Notes: generated by a model not told the origin, from the sequence alone. Numbered from the stretch's first letter, positions 28,844 through 37,990 are shown. The stretch is 64,000 nucleotides of DNA from Qipengyuania vesicularis (GCF_019711415.1 NZ_JAIGNJ010000002.1:558001-622000), one strand, 5' to 3'. Numbers and translations: made by a program.

Positions 28844-29797
28844 CTAATCGATGCAGAACCGGTCGCCCCGCCGGGCAACGGAATAGCCGCGCTCGGAAAC
28901 CTGGCGGCTCTCGGCGCTGTCAGGATCGCGGATCGGATTGGTGTGATTGTAATGGATGAAATGGACCTTCGCCCGCTCGCTGGCGGGAAGGTGCTGCAAC
29001 ATATCCATCGTTTCGGTCACACGGGGATGCGGAATCTCCGACATGTCGCGGCCCGGCAGTTCGTCGTCGTCCCAGAAGGTCGCGTCCACGAAGACATGAT
29101 CGGCGCGTTCGAGGAGCGACATCAGCTTCGATCCGTCGGTGCCCGCCCAGTCCTCCCAGCTGTCGATGTCGGGCAGGTAAAGCACGCCGCCACCATTTGA
29201 GGGCATGATGTAGAAACCCACCGTCTCCGAATATTCGTCACGGTGATGGACCGGCAAGGCGACAACGACGAGATCGGGTGTCAGCGCAACCGCCTGGATC
29301 GCATCACCACCCTCGAGCTTTACCAGCTCGATCTGTCCTAGCTCGACCAGCTGGTTCCACGGGCCGTTGCTCGCGAGGAAGTCCGCCATGCGTGGCATGG
29401 CATAGACCGGAATGCCGTTGGCGCTGGCAGCTTCCCGACCGAGATAGGCGAGGCCGAGATAGTGCCCGATATGCGCATGGGTGAGGAAGATGCCATCGAT
29501 GCCCAGCCCATTGCTCGGCGGCTCAATGCGGTCGAGCGCGGCGAGCTGTTCGGTGAGCGCCGGTGACGCGTCGAACAGGTACCGCGCTCTATTCGACCGA
29601 TCGATCAGGGCAAGCGAGCTCGGAAGCAGGCTTGACCCTGCGTCATGCGAATTGCCGATCTGCGGCGCGCCTGCGTCCTGACCCGCTCCCAGAACAACCA
29701 GCTCGATCTGACACTGGTCAGCAGCTTCCCGCGCCGCGGCAGTCGGCGCTAGGAATGCCGAGGCCAATACCACCAGTATGCTAGAGGAGCACCTCAC
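28844..29797 (-). CDS. exported metallo-beta-lactamase-fold hydrolase, PqqB-like
   Basis: 317 residues from GTG 29797; TTG 29812 is an alternative. The GTG gives a clean signal peptide (RCSSSILVVLASAFLAPTAAA). The metal motif THAHIGH lies at 106-112. VVALPVHH, YLPDID, FVDATFWDDDELPGRDMSEI and HFIHYNHTNP follow. The LGAGQDAGAPQIGN opening and overall order resemble PqqB-type MBL proteins, but PqqB itself is cytoplasmic and no pqq genes are here. The start lies inside the 3' end of a 42-residue gene, so the two are translationally linked. The substrate is unknown. Confidence 0.8.
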   Translation of the reverse strand: MRCSSSILVVLASAFLAPTAAAREAADQCQIELVVLGAGQDAGAPQIGNSHDAGSSLLPSSLALIDRSNRARYLFDASPALTEQLAALDRIEPPSNGLGIDGIFLTHAHIGHYLGLAYLGREAASANGIPVYAMPRMADFLASNGPWNQLVELGQIELVKLEGGDAIQAVALTPDLVVVALPVHHRDEYSETVGFYIMPSNGGGVLYLPDIDSWEDWAGTDGSKLMSLLERADHVFVDATFWDDDELPGRDMSEIPHPRVTETMDMLQHLPASERAKVHFIHYNHTNPIRDPDSAESRQVSERGYSVARRGDRFCID

Positions 29798-29909
29798 GCA
29801 GGAAGCCTGCAACGATGCCGGCCACGATCATGGCACTCAGCACTTTCACCCAGCCCGGCTGCGACTTCCAGTCGTGCAGCTCGAAGGCGATTTCGAATAG
29901 CCGATACAT
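29781..29909 (-). CDS. 42-residue membrane microprotein
   Basis: Hand-translated: 42 residues, MYRLFEIAFELHDWKSQPGW then a single hydrophobic helix (VLSAMIVAGIVAGFL) and REVLL. AAGGGGGA lies 4 bases before ATG 29909, the best ribosome site in this operon. Its 3' end overlaps the start of the MBL-fold gene in another frame. The layout (amphipathic N-terminus, one membrane helix) fits a small membrane protein that could tether or modulate a partner. Function unknown; confidence comes from the ribosome site, the composition and the overlap. Confidence 0.65.
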   Translation of the reverse strand: MYRLFEIAFELHDWKSQPGWVKVLSAMIVAGIVAGFLREVLL

Positions 29910-29978
29910 ATTGTCCCCCTTCGCTTTGTCGGGGGTATAGGCTTGAAAAGATTGCTGAATATCTAAAGCGAAATCGAC

Positions 29979-31253
29979 TCACTCGATCACGCGTCCGCGG
30001 ACCATGACCCAGTCGACATCCTCGAGCACGGTGGCATCGTCCAGCGGATTGCCCTCGACTGCAATGATGTCCGCCGAATAGCCGACGGCAATGCGGCCGA
30101 TCTCGCTCTCCATGCCGAGGATTTTCGCCGCGCCCGTCGTCGCCGTGGCCAGTGCTTCGCGGCTGGTCATGCCGTTGTTCAGGAGCAAGCGGAATTCGCC
30201 CCCGTTCTGCCCGTGCGGGAACACGCCCGCATCGGTGCCGAACGCGATATTCACATTCCACTTGCGCGCCCGTTCGACGATTGTCCCGGCATAGGCCGCG
30301 ACTGCCCTGATCTTCTCCTCGACCACTGGCGTGTAGAACCCTTTGCCCAGATTGCCCTTGATGCCTTCGAAAGCCATCAGTGTCGGGACCAGCGTGGTAC
30401 CGTTCTCGCGCATCGCCTTGGCTGCCGCTTCATCGAGATAGGTGCCATGTTCGATCGTGTGCACACCGGCACGCGCCGCGGCCTCTATGCCCCTTGCTCC
30501 ATGCGCATGGGCGGCGACCTTCAAGCCCAGCGATTCCGCCGTCGTGACGATGCTGCGCATTTCCGCATCGGTGAAGTGCGCCTCGAGCCCACGTCCCTGC
30601 TGGCTCAGCACGCCGCCCGTGGCGGTGATCTTGATCAGGTCCGCGCCATATTTCGAAGCCTGGCGGACCATTTCGGCGCATTCGACCTCGCCAGTGCAGG
30701 CGAAGGAAGTGCCGAGCGCGTCATTCACCTCGCGCCGGAAACCGTTGATATCGCCATGCCCGCCGACGATTGCGATCGTGCGCCCGCTGGTGATGACGCG
30801 CGGCCCGGGAACCATGCCCTCTGCTGTCGCGCGGCGCAGCATCTGCGTGACCTGGTCGGACCGCGAGCCTACGTCACGAACCGTGGTGAAGCCTGCCAGT
30901 GCGGTGATCCGCGCATTCTTGGCAGCGACCAGAGTGCTCCATTCGATCGGGGTCGTCGCCGCTCGCCAGAATTCGCCCGAAGGATCGCCGGAGAGGTGCG
31001 TGTGCAGGTCGATCAGGCCGGGGACCAAAGTCTTGCCTTCGAGATGGATCATCTCGGCCCCCTCGGGAACGGCAGACCAGCCTTCCTCGATGCTGACGAT
31101 ACGGCCGTCCGTCACGGTGACGGTCGCCCTGCCCATCGGCTGGCTACCGGCATCCAGGATGACGCCATCGGCATGGATAACGGTGGTTTCGGCCAAAACC
31201 GGCGCGGCGCCCGCCAGCAGGCAACCGGCAATCATTGCAGTCAGTTTGCGCAT
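29979..31253 (-). CDS. exported amidohydrolase (imidazolonepropionase/prolidase-like)
   Basis: 424 residues. The signal peptide MRKLTAMIAGCLLAGAAPVLA begins at ATG 31253, preceded by GGGAGAG. GLIDLHTHLSG carries the HxH metal pair. AAHAHGARGIEAAARAG and TIEHGTYLDE hold later metal histidines, and FGTDAGVFPHGQNG holds the catalytic aspartate. Exported relatives from sphingomonads and xanthomonads hydrolyse Xaa-Pro or arginine dipeptides, so a dipeptidase role is likely but not certain. It starts the - strand hydrolase run and diverges from the gene at 31391. Confidence 0.88.
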   Translation of the reverse strand: MRKLTAMIAGCLLAGAAPVLAETTVIHADGVILDAGSQPMGRATVTVTDGRIVSIEEGWSAVPEGAEMIHLEGKTLVPGLIDLHTHLSGDPSGEFWRAATTPIEWSTLVAAKNARITALAGFTTVRDVGSRSDQVTQMLRRATAEGMVPGPRVITSGRTIAIVGGHGDINGFRREVNDALGTSFACTGEVECAEMVRQASKYGADLIKITATGGVLSQQGRGLEAHFTDAEMRSIVTTAESLGLKVAAHAHGARGIEAAARAGVHTIEHGTYLDEAAAKAMRENGTTLVPTLMAFEGIKGNLGKGFYTPVVEEKIRAVAAYAGTIVERARKWNVNIAFGTDAGVFPHGQNGGEFRLLLNNGMTSREALATATTGAAKILGMESEIGRIAVGYSADIIAVEGNPLDDATVLEDVDWVMVRGRVIE

Positions 31254-31390
31254 CGAGTCTCTCCCCTGATCGCGCCGTGATGCCCGCTCCCTCGCCGTGC
31301 GGCAAGAGGTGGAACAATGCGGCGCTTTTCGAAACGCTAACCATTGGCGTGTTACGGCGCAGGCTGTTGTCAGTTCTGGGGGAAGCGAAG

Positions 31391-31903
31391 ATGCGGGCAA
31401 TCCTCGCCATCGCCGTCGGTTGCGGCATGATCGCTGGCGGCCTGCGGCTGTTCCCGGACACCGATGACATGCCTACCGCCATATCGATCATACTTTGCCT
31501 GTTCGGCGCGGTTGTGGTCCTGGCTGGCATCAACCATGGCTGGCTGCGCATCCAGCGGCGGCGCGCCTATGCGGGTGGGCGCGAACGACGCGGCACGGTC
31601 CGATTCTTCCGGCCTGTCGGGATGGATGACGATACCAGCTACCTGATCTTTGCGACCAGCTATGGCGAGTGGCTGTTGACGGTCGACAGCAGCAGCATCC
31701 GCAAGGTTGGCGATGGTCTTGCGGAAGGGCTCCCCGCCCGCGCCTACATGGGCGCGGACGACCGGATCTACGGGCTCGATATCGGAAAGGTCAGGACCCT
31801 TCCGATTTCCGCTGGGATACCCTTCGAGGGCAAGTTGCGCGAACGAGTGGAGCGCATCGAGGAACGGCGGAAAGAACTCGGCGCGCGCTCGACCAAATCG
31901 TGA
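31391..31903 (+). CDS. small membrane protein of unknown function
   Basis: 170 residues from ATG 31391, which follows GGGGGAAG; the frame is open upstream but without a better start. Two hydrophobic segments lie near the N-terminus (ILAIAVGCGMIAGGLRLF and SIILCLFGAVVVLAGI). A cytoplasmic domain with beta-rich segments (GTVRFFRPVGMDDDTSYLIF) follows, and a basic helix ends the protein. No family is recognised. It ends 10 bases from the convergent MipA-like gene and diverges from the amidohydrolase. Confidence 0.6.
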   Translation: MRAILAIAVGCGMIAGGLRLFPDTDDMPTAISIILCLFGAVVVLAGINHGWLRIQRRRAYAGGRERRGTVRFFRPVGMDDDTSYLIFATSYGEWLLTVDSSSIRKVGDGLAEGLPARAYMGADDRIYGLDIGKVRTLPISAGIPFEGKLRERVERIEERRKELGARSTKS

Positions 31904-31913
31904 ATGCGAAACT

Positions 31914-32795
31914 TCAGAAGGTGTAGCCCAGCCCGAGCGCGATGAAGTACTGATCATTGTTGCCGCGAATGCTGGTGAAAGGGGTTTCTGCAGCATCGCC
32001 TTGCAACACCGACCAACCACCGATGGCGACGATCGACAAGCCGCCGTCGGTCACATCGCCAGACAGGTCCTGCGCCAACAGCAGGTTTACGCCGAGGCTC
32101 TGAAGCCCGCCTTCCGCCTGGAAGCCCGGGAGCAGGTCTTCGGCCGGAAGCGCCGGATTGGCATCGGGCACGGTGAAGTAATAATCGGCCAGATCGTCGT
32201 CGATGAAGGTCGCGCTGAGCGAAAGCGAGGCCGCCGTGGCACGGCTGAGCGGGGTGAAATAGGTGACGCTCGGGCTCCAGAACATGCCCCCATGCGCGCC
32301 CGCAACGTCCCAAGCGGCATCGACATTCACGCTCAGGCTGTCAAAAGGATTGAGCAATTGGGGAAACTGGACACCCACGGTGCCGCCGATCTCCACCGCA
32401 CGGTCGAGTTCGCCATAGGCGGCCACGATGTCGTCATTGATATCTTCCACATCGGCACGATCGCTGCGCAAGCGGAACATCGGCCCTGCGGAGAAGGAAA
32501 CACCGCGCTCGGGATCGGGTACCAGATCGACCGCGACACCTGCTGGTCGTGGATTGATGTCTATCCCGCCGAGCGAGCCCTGCACGATCGGCAGGATATT
32601 GATGTTGTAATCGTCGCTGCCCGAATAGCTGGCATTGTAGCCAACGCCGATACCGACACTCAGGAAATCGCCGTCGAAGATTGTTTCAGGCGGTCCCGCG
32701 GGCAAGGGTTCTTCGATCTCTGTTTGTTGAGCGAAGGTGGGCATTGCGAATGCGGATGCGAAGATAGTTGCAGCAATGCTTGCCGTTCGGATCAT
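31914..32795 (-). CDS. MipA/OmpV-family outer-membrane protein
   Basis: 293 residues. The signal peptide MIRTASIAATIFASAFAMPTFA is followed by beta-strand-rich sequence with alternating hydrophobic residues. It ends in ALGLGYTF, and a terminal aromatic after such a pattern is the outer-membrane beta-barrel signal. GIGVGYNASYSGSDDYNINI and PERGVSFSAGPMFRLRSD fit MipA/OmpV. MipA scaffolds peptidoglycan enzymes in E. coli, and other members act as porin-like proteins; the role here is open. AGAGGGA precedes ATG 32795. Confidence 0.88.
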   Translation of the reverse strand: MIRTASIAATIFASAFAMPTFAQQTEIEEPLPAGPPETIFDGDFLSVGIGVGYNASYSGSDDYNINILPIVQGSLGGIDINPRPAGVAVDLVPDPERGVSFSAGPMFRLRSDRADVEDINDDIVAAYGELDRAVEIGGTVGVQFPQLLNPFDSLSVNVDAAWDVAGAHGGMFWSPSVTYFTPLSRATAASLSLSATFIDDDLADYYFTVPDANPALPAEDLLPGFQAEGGLQSLGVNLLLAQDLSGDVTDGGLSIVAIGGWSVLQGDAAETPFTSIRGNNDQYFIALGLGYTF

Positions 32796-32901
32796 GCGGA
32801 TTTCCCTCTGTCTTTTGCTGGGAAACTACCGCCCGCGCAGCCTGTTCCACGATTTCAGCTGCGCATTGCAAGTCGATGAGCGACGCAATAGACCCAAACC
32901 C

Positions 32902-33642
32902 ATGAAGTATTCGACAAAGTTCGCCGGCGCACTCGCTTTCATGCTTTCTACTTCCTTGGGGGCACAGTCGTTGGAAACGCAGGATGGCGTGAACGCGGAT
33001 CCGCACGTCGCGCTGGTCGATGCGATGATGAGCCCCGAAGGATTGGCGGTAGCATCGACCAATTCCATCGCCGAGATCAGGAAAGTCTACGAAGCGGACG
33101 CCGATCTGATCGAGATGGAAGCCGAATGCCCCGGCACGATAGACCTGCTGATGGCGACCACCACGCCATTCTTCTACGAATATGACCGGATCGAGGCAGA
33201 ATTGCGCCGCGAGGCGATGGTAGAAATCCTGAGGGTAGAGATGTCCGAAGAGCACGCGAGAGCGGCGAGCGAGTTTTATTCCAGCGAGATCGGCCAAAAG
33301 CTCACCATGGCGGTGATGGACAACTATTCGATCGAGACCACTCTCAATGCCGCCATGCAGAGCGAAGAGGATGAATTCGAGGTCGACCCGAAGGACGTTG
33401 CTTCGGACAACCTGCGCTCGGCCGCCGCCGCCGCCCTCACCTTGAGCCCAGAAGAAAAGGCAAGCATCGAATCCCAGTTGAGAGGTCGGGAATGGTTCGC
33501 AGCGTTGCTCAAAGCGCGGCCTAAAATGTTCGCTAGGGGAATGGAAATCGCAAACTCGGACTTTGCCCCTCACCTGGATCGGGAGATCGAGACAGCCGTG
33601 GACACTGCGCTGACCGCCCATCTCGATGATTGCGGTTACTGA
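32902..33642 (+). CDS. exported DUF2059-like protein
   Basis: 246 residues starting with the signal peptide MKYSTKFAGALAFMLSTSLG at ATG 32902. A helical mature protein follows. EHARAASEFYSSEIGQKL near residue 120 matches the 'FY.s..GqKl' core of DUF2059. Nothing catalytic is visible; the family has no settled function. No strong ribosome site is seen. The last 17 bases overlap the longest form of crtY downstream, so the two may be co-transcribed. Confidence 0.68.
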   Translation: MKYSTKFAGALAFMLSTSLGAQSLETQDGVNADPHVALVDAMMSPEGLAVASTNSIAEIRKVYEADADLIEMEAECPGTIDLLMATTTPFFYEYDRIEAELRREAMVEILRVEMSEEHARAASEFYSSEIGQKLTMAVMDNYSIETTLNAAMQSEEDEFEVDPKDVASDNLRSAAAAALTLSPEEKASIESQLRGREWFAALLKARPKMFARGMEIANSDFAPHLDREIETAVDTALTAHLDDCGY

Positions 33643-34846
33643 CCCTCCAGCGACCGATATGACTGGTGGCCAGACCGACATCGCCATCGTTGGCGGCGGG
33701 CTTGCCGGGGGGCTGACTGCGCTTGCGATCCATCGCGTCAATCCCAGGCTTTCGGTCGCCCTGTTCGAGGCTGGCGATAGCTTCGGCGGCAACCACCGAT
33801 GGAGCTGGTTCGAAGGCGATCTCGACGAGAGAGGTACCGAGCTACTAGGGGCTTTCAAAAAGGCCGAGTGGTCCGGCGGGAACGAGGTGCGCTTCCCCTC
33901 TTATACTCGGCAGCTGGCCAGCAATTACCGTTCGCTCGATAGCCGGGATTTCGACGAGGGCATGCGCCGAGCCCTGCCGCAGGAGTCGATCCGGCCCGGA
34001 AGCCGGGTTGCAGGCCTCGATGCTGCCGGGATCACACTGGACACGGGTGAACGCATCGCTGCGCGCGCCGTGATCGATTGCCGCGACGCGGTCCCCAGCG
34101 AACATCTTACAGGCGGCTGGCAGGTCTTTCTTGGCCAGCACCTGCGCACCGACGCGCCCCATGGCCTCGCGCGGCCGGTCATCATGGACGCTTCGGTGGA
34201 GCAGCCCGATGCCTACCGTTTCGTCTACCTCCTGCCGCTCGGTCATGACGAGATCTTCGTAGAGGATACCTATTATTCCGACAGTCCCGCGCTCGACCGG
34301 GAATGCCTTCGCGAGCGGATCTCAACCTATGCCCGTGACAAGGGTTGGGCTTGCGAGGTGGTTCATGAGGAAACGGGCGTCCTGCCGGTCATCACCGGCG
34401 GTGATTTCGCGGCCTATCGCGCGGAACTGTCGACGCCCGGCGTGGCGTTGTCCGGCGCGCGGGGCGGCTTTGTCCACCCGCTGACGAGCTACACGCTGCC
34501 CATTGCCGTCGACAACGCGCTGGCCATCGCCGAAGCGGCAAGCGGCGACCTTTCGCAGCTTGCCGGTGCGGTGGAAGAGCGGGCTCAGCAACACTGGAGT
34601 CAAACCGCCTATTACCGCCTCCTTGGCAAGATGCTGTTCGACGCGGCCCTTCCGAGGGAACGATACAGGGTGTTCGAGCGCTTCTATCGCCTGCCCGAAC
34701 CACTCATCACCCGTTTCTACGCCGCCAGATCATCCCCAATGGACAAATTGCGCATCCTGACCGGCAGGCCGCCCGTAGCTATTGGCCGAGCGGTCAAAGC
34801 CTTGCTTGGCAAGGGCACGCCGCTGGTCCAAGGAACCGAACCATGA
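33626..34846 (+). CDS. crtY: lycopene beta-cyclase
   Basis: 406 residues. A dinucleotide-binding IVGGGLAGGLTALAI starts at residue 21, and SFGGNHRWSWFEGDLDE follows, as in bacterial CrtY. The EDTYYSD segment corresponds to the FLEET-type catalytic acid region, and a substrate-side ARGGFVHPLTSYTLP is present. The enzyme cyclises both ends of lycopene to give beta-carotene at the membrane. ATG 33626 overlaps the previous gene; ATG 33659 (twelfth codon) is an equally good start and neither has a strong ribosome site. It is the first crt gene in the cluster. Confidence 0.93.
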   Translation: MIAVTDPPATDMTGGQTDIAIVGGGLAGGLTALAIHRVNPRLSVALFEAGDSFGGNHRWSWFEGDLDERGTELLGAFKKAEWSGGNEVRFPSYTRQLASNYRSLDSRDFDEGMRRALPQESIRPGSRVAGLDAAGITLDTGERIAARAVIDCRDAVPSEHLTGGWQVFLGQHLRTDAPHGLARPVIMDASVEQPDAYRFVYLLPLGHDEIFVEDTYYSDSPALDRECLRERISTYARDKGWACEVVHEETGVLPVITGGDFAAYRAELSTPGVALSGARGGFVHPLTSYTLPIAVDNALAIAEAASGDLSQLAGAVEERAQQHWSQTAYYRLLGKMLFDAALPRERYRVFERFYRLPEPLITRFYAARSSPMDKLRILTGRPPVAIGRAVKALLGKGTPLVQGTEP

Positions 34847-36393
34847 ATGCCGAACTGACGTCGCACCCTGTCGCCGACAACGATGCGCCTCCCTCCCTGC
34901 CCGAACCCACGGGCAAGACCGCCTGCGTCATTGGGTCGGGCTTCGGCGGGCTTGCGCTTGCCATTCGCCTGCAATCCGCCGGGATCGCAACCACGGTGAT
35001 CGAAGCGCGCGACAAGCCAGGCGGCCGCGCTTACTACTGGGAAAAGGACGGCTTCACCTTCGATGCCGGCCCCACCGTCATCACCGATCCCGATTGCCTG
35101 CGCGAACTCTGGGCATTGACCGGCCACGACATGGCCGAAGACATCGAGATCATGCCGGTGATGCCTTTCTACCGGCTCAACTGGCCCGACGGGACGAATT
35201 TCGACTACTCGAACGACGAGGAACAGCTCTTCCGCGAGATTGCTGAACTCAATCCTGCCGATGTCGCCGGCTACCAGCGCTTCCTCGACTATGCCGAGGG
35301 CGTGTACGAGGAAGGCTACGTAAAACTTGGGCACGTGCCTTTCCTCGACTTCAAATCGATGATGAAGGCGGCCCCGGCGCTGGCTAAGAAGCAGGCCTGG
35401 CGCAGCGTCTATTCGATGGTCTCGAGCTATGTCGAGAACGAGAAGCTGCGCGAGGCGCTCTCCTTCCATACGCTGCTCGTCGGCGGCAATCCGATGAAGA
35501 CCTCGAGCATTTACGCGCTGATCCACAAGCTGGAGAAGGATGGCGGCGTGTGGTGGGCGAAGGGCGGCACCAACCGGCTGATCGCCGCGATGGTCAAGCA
35601 TTTCGAACGTATCGGCGGGACCGTGCGGCTGCACGATCCGGTAACGCGCATCCACACGCTTGGAACCACCGCGAGCGAGGTCGAGACCCACTCTGGTTTC
35701 CGACAGCGCTTCGACGCGGTCGCCAGCAATGCGGACATCATGCACAGCTACAAGGACCTGCTCGGCGGGACCAAGCGGGGCGAAAGCTACGCCAGATCGC
35801 TCGCCCGCAAGAAGTTCTCGCCCAGCCTCTTCGTGGTGCATTTCGGGATCGAGGGCACCTGGCCGGGTATCCCGCATCACATGATCCTGTTCGGACCACG
35901 CTACAAAGGCCTGCTCGAAGACATTTACGATCACGGCGTTCTGCCGCAGGATTTCTCGATCTACCTCCACCATCCAAGCGTTACCGACCCCAGCGTCGCA
36001 CCCGAGGGCATGAGCACCTTTTACGCGCTCGTTCCCGTGGCGCACATGGGCAAGCTGTCGGTCGACTGGCAGGAAATGGGCCCGATCCTGGAGAAGCGCA
36101 TCCTCGACGAGGTCGAGCGCCGCCTGATCCCAGACCTCCACGGCCGGATCAAGACGAAGTTCCATTACGCTCCGCGCGATTTCGCGATGGACCTCAATGC
36201 CCACAAGGGCAGCGCCTTCAGCCTCGAGCCGCTGCTGACGCAGAGCGCGTTCTTCCGCGGGCATAACCGGGACGATGTGATCGACAATTTCTACCTCGTC
36301 GGTGCAGGGACCCACCCCGGAGCCGGTATCCCCGGCGTGGTCGGCAGCGCCAAGGCGACTGCCGGATTGATGGTCGAAGATTTGGTGAAATGA
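34843..36393 (+). CDS. crtI: phytoene desaturase (lycopene-forming type)
   Basis: 516 residues. The FAD motif CVIGSGFGGLALAIRLQSAG starts near residue 28. EARDKPGGRAYYWEKDGFTF and DAGPTVITDP follow, and the bacterial-type desaturase signature near the end is FYLVGAGTHPGAGIPGVVGS. CrtI introduces the double bonds turning phytoene into lycopene. ATG 34843 overlaps the crtY stop (ATGA). The next gene starts in the same way, showing a tightly coupled operon. Confidence 0.96.
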   Translation: MNAELTSHPVADNDAPPSLPEPTGKTACVIGSGFGGLALAIRLQSAGIATTVIEARDKPGGRAYYWEKDGFTFDAGPTVITDPDCLRELWALTGHDMAEDIEIMPVMPFYRLNWPDGTNFDYSNDEEQLFREIAELNPADVAGYQRFLDYAEGVYEEGYVKLGHVPFLDFKSMMKAAPALAKKQAWRSVYSMVSSYVENEKLREALSFHTLLVGGNPMKTSSIYALIHKLEKDGGVWWAKGGTNRLIAAMVKHFERIGGTVRLHDPVTRIHTLGTTASEVETHSGFRQRFDAVASNADIMHSYKDLLGGTKRGESYARSLARKKFSPSLFVVHFGIEGTWPGIPHHMILFGPRYKGLLEDIYDHGVLPQDFSIYLHHPSVTDPSVAPEGMSTFYALVPVAHMGKLSVDWQEMGPILEKRILDEVERRLIPDLHGRIKTKFHYAPRDFAMDLNAHKGSAFSLEPLLTQSAFFRGHNRDDVIDNFYLVGAGTHPGAGIPGVVGSAKATAGLMVEDLVK

Positions 36394-36974
36394 TGAAACG
36401 TCTTGCAGTCTATTGCGGTTCGGCATCGCCCGCAGATCCGCGTTATCTCGAACTTGCCCGCGAAGTGGGGGCTGGCCTTGCAGAGCGCGGGATCGGCGTC
36501 GTTTATGGCGGCGGCCGGCTCGGCCTGATGGGTGCGGTGGCATCGGGCGCGCTTGATGCGGGCGGCGAGGTGATCGGTATCATTCCCGAAGCCCTCGCCA
36601 GCAGCGAAGTGGCCAATCACGACTGCACCGAGCTCCACACCGTCTCGGGCATGCATGAGCGCAAGCAGAAGTTCACCGACCTTTCGGACGGTTTCGTAAC
36701 GATCCCGGGCGGCGTCGGCACGATGGACGAGCTGTGGGAGGCCGTCAGCTGGGCGCAGCTCGGCTATCACGACAATCCGGTCGGCCTGCTCAATGCATTC
36801 GGCTTCTACGACCACCTGATCGCCTTCAACGCGCATATGGCCAGCGTCGGCTTCGTGCGCCCGGCGCACCAGAACATCATCATCGCCGAAGACACGTTAA
36901 GCGCGTTGCTGGAGAAAATGGCAAGCTACCAGCCGCATACTCCGATCTTCAAGATGAAGGCGAGCGACCTCTGA
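36390..36974 (+). CDS. LOG-family nucleoside-5'-monophosphate phosphoribohydrolase
   Basis: 194 residues. It shows the LOG signature PGGVGTMDELWE and the paired SGMHERKQ, with YGGGRLGLMGAVA near the N-terminus. The family (TIGR00730) cleaves the ribose-base bond of nucleoside monophosphates, including cytokinin nucleotides, although the bacterial substrate is often unknown. It is wedged between crtI and crtB with 4-base overlaps on both sides, so it must be expressed with the carotenoid genes. No role of LOG in carotenoid synthesis is established. Confidence 0.93.
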   Translation: MMKRLAVYCGSASPADPRYLELAREVGAGLAERGIGVVYGGGRLGLMGAVASGALDAGGEVIGIIPEALASSEVANHDCTELHTVSGMHERKQKFTDLSDGFVTIPGGVGTMDELWEAVSWAQLGYHDNPVGLLNAFGFYDHLIAFNAHMASVGFVRPAHQNIIIAEDTLSALLEKMASYQPHTPIFKMKASDL

Positions 36975-37990
36975 ACAAGCCCCGCCCACTGACGACCCAG
37001 AACCTGCGCCCCACTCCGGCGCGCGCCGGCGGTGGGCGCGAACGGGCCGCGCTCGTGCAGAAGGCACATGATTCGATCGAGGTCGGCTCCCACAGCTTCG
37101 CCGCTGCATCGAAACTCTTCGACAAGACGACGCGCGAGCGGGCATGGTTGCTTTACGCCTGGTGCCGCCGGTGCGACGACATTGCCGACAACCAGGACAA
37201 GGGCGGCCCGCTCGGCGACCAGGGTACTCCCAAGGAAGCCGAAGACCGCATCCAGGCGATCAAGGTGCTGACGAGGCGCGCATTCGAGGAACAGCCTACG
37301 GCCGATTTCGCTTTCGACGCTTTCGGGCTGGTAGCCGACGAATGCGGGCTCACCTACGATATGGCGCGCGACGTCATCGGCGGCTTCGCGCTGGACGCTA
37401 CCGGCTTCGCGCCCAAGAACGAGCGCGACATGCTGCGCTATTGCTATCACGTGGCAGGCGCGGTCGGGATCATGATGGCACACATCATGGGGGTGCATCC
37501 CGATGATGGCGAAACGCTCGACCGGGCGAATGACCTCGGCCTCGCATTCCAAATCGCGAACATCAGCCGCGACGTGGTGGAGGATGCTGGGGCGGGCCGG
37601 GTCTACCTGCCTGCCGAATGGCTCGCCGAGGTGGGCCTCGCACCGGGCGAACACGCCAAGCCGGAGAACCGCTTCATCCTCGCCAGCCTCATGCCGCGCA
37701 TGATCGCGCTGATGGAGAAGCACGAAGCCGCCGCACGGCTGGGTGCAAAACGCCTGCGCTTTCGCCATCGCTGGGCAGTGCTCTCGGCGGCGAACATCTA
37801 CGGCGCAATCGGACGCAAGGTGCTGACCCGCGGCCAGCTGGCCTGGGATAGCCGCACCAGGGTAAGCGGTCCTGAAAAGGCCTGGCACATGCTCACCGCT
37901 TTCTTCCAGTCGGTGTGGAACCGGCCGAGCGGGCCTCAAGAGCCGATCATCTGGTCGCGCCACGATTTCCGGCCCGTTGCCGGGTGGTAG
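36971..37990 (+). CDS. crtB: phytoene synthase
   Basis: About 339 residues. It has both aspartate-rich motifs of squalene/phytoene synthases: CRRCDDIADNQD, and the second in NISRDVVEDAGAGRVYLP. It joins two geranylgeranyl diphosphates to phytoene. The start is unusual. In this frame no ATG, GTG or TTG lies close to the LOG stop. CTG 36971 overlaps that stop as CTGA, matching the overlap style of this operon. GTG 37055 would still give a plausible N-terminus just ahead of the conserved GSHSFAAAS segment. I give the longer form. Function is certain, the start is not. Confidence 0.9.
   Translation: MNKPRPLTTQNLRPTPARAGGGRERAALVQKAHDSIEVGSHSFAAASKLFDKTTRERAWLLYAWCRRCDDIADNQDKGGPLGDQGTPKEAEDRIQAIKVLTRRAFEEQPTADFAFDAFGLVADECGLTYDMARDVIGGFALDATGFAPKNERDMLRYCYHVAGAVGIMMAHIMGVHPDDGETLDRANDLGLAFQIANISRDVVEDAGAGRVYLPAEWLAEVGLAPGEHAKPENRFILASLMPRMIALMEKHEAAARLGAKRLRFRHRWAVLSAANIYGAIGRKVLTRGQLAWDSRTRVSGPEKAWHMLTAFFQSVWNRPSGPQEPIIWSRHDFRPVAGW

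Noticed and set aside
34717-36543. 608-codon - strand frame across crtI
   Set aside because: It crosses several gene borders of the crt operon and has no recognisable domain.
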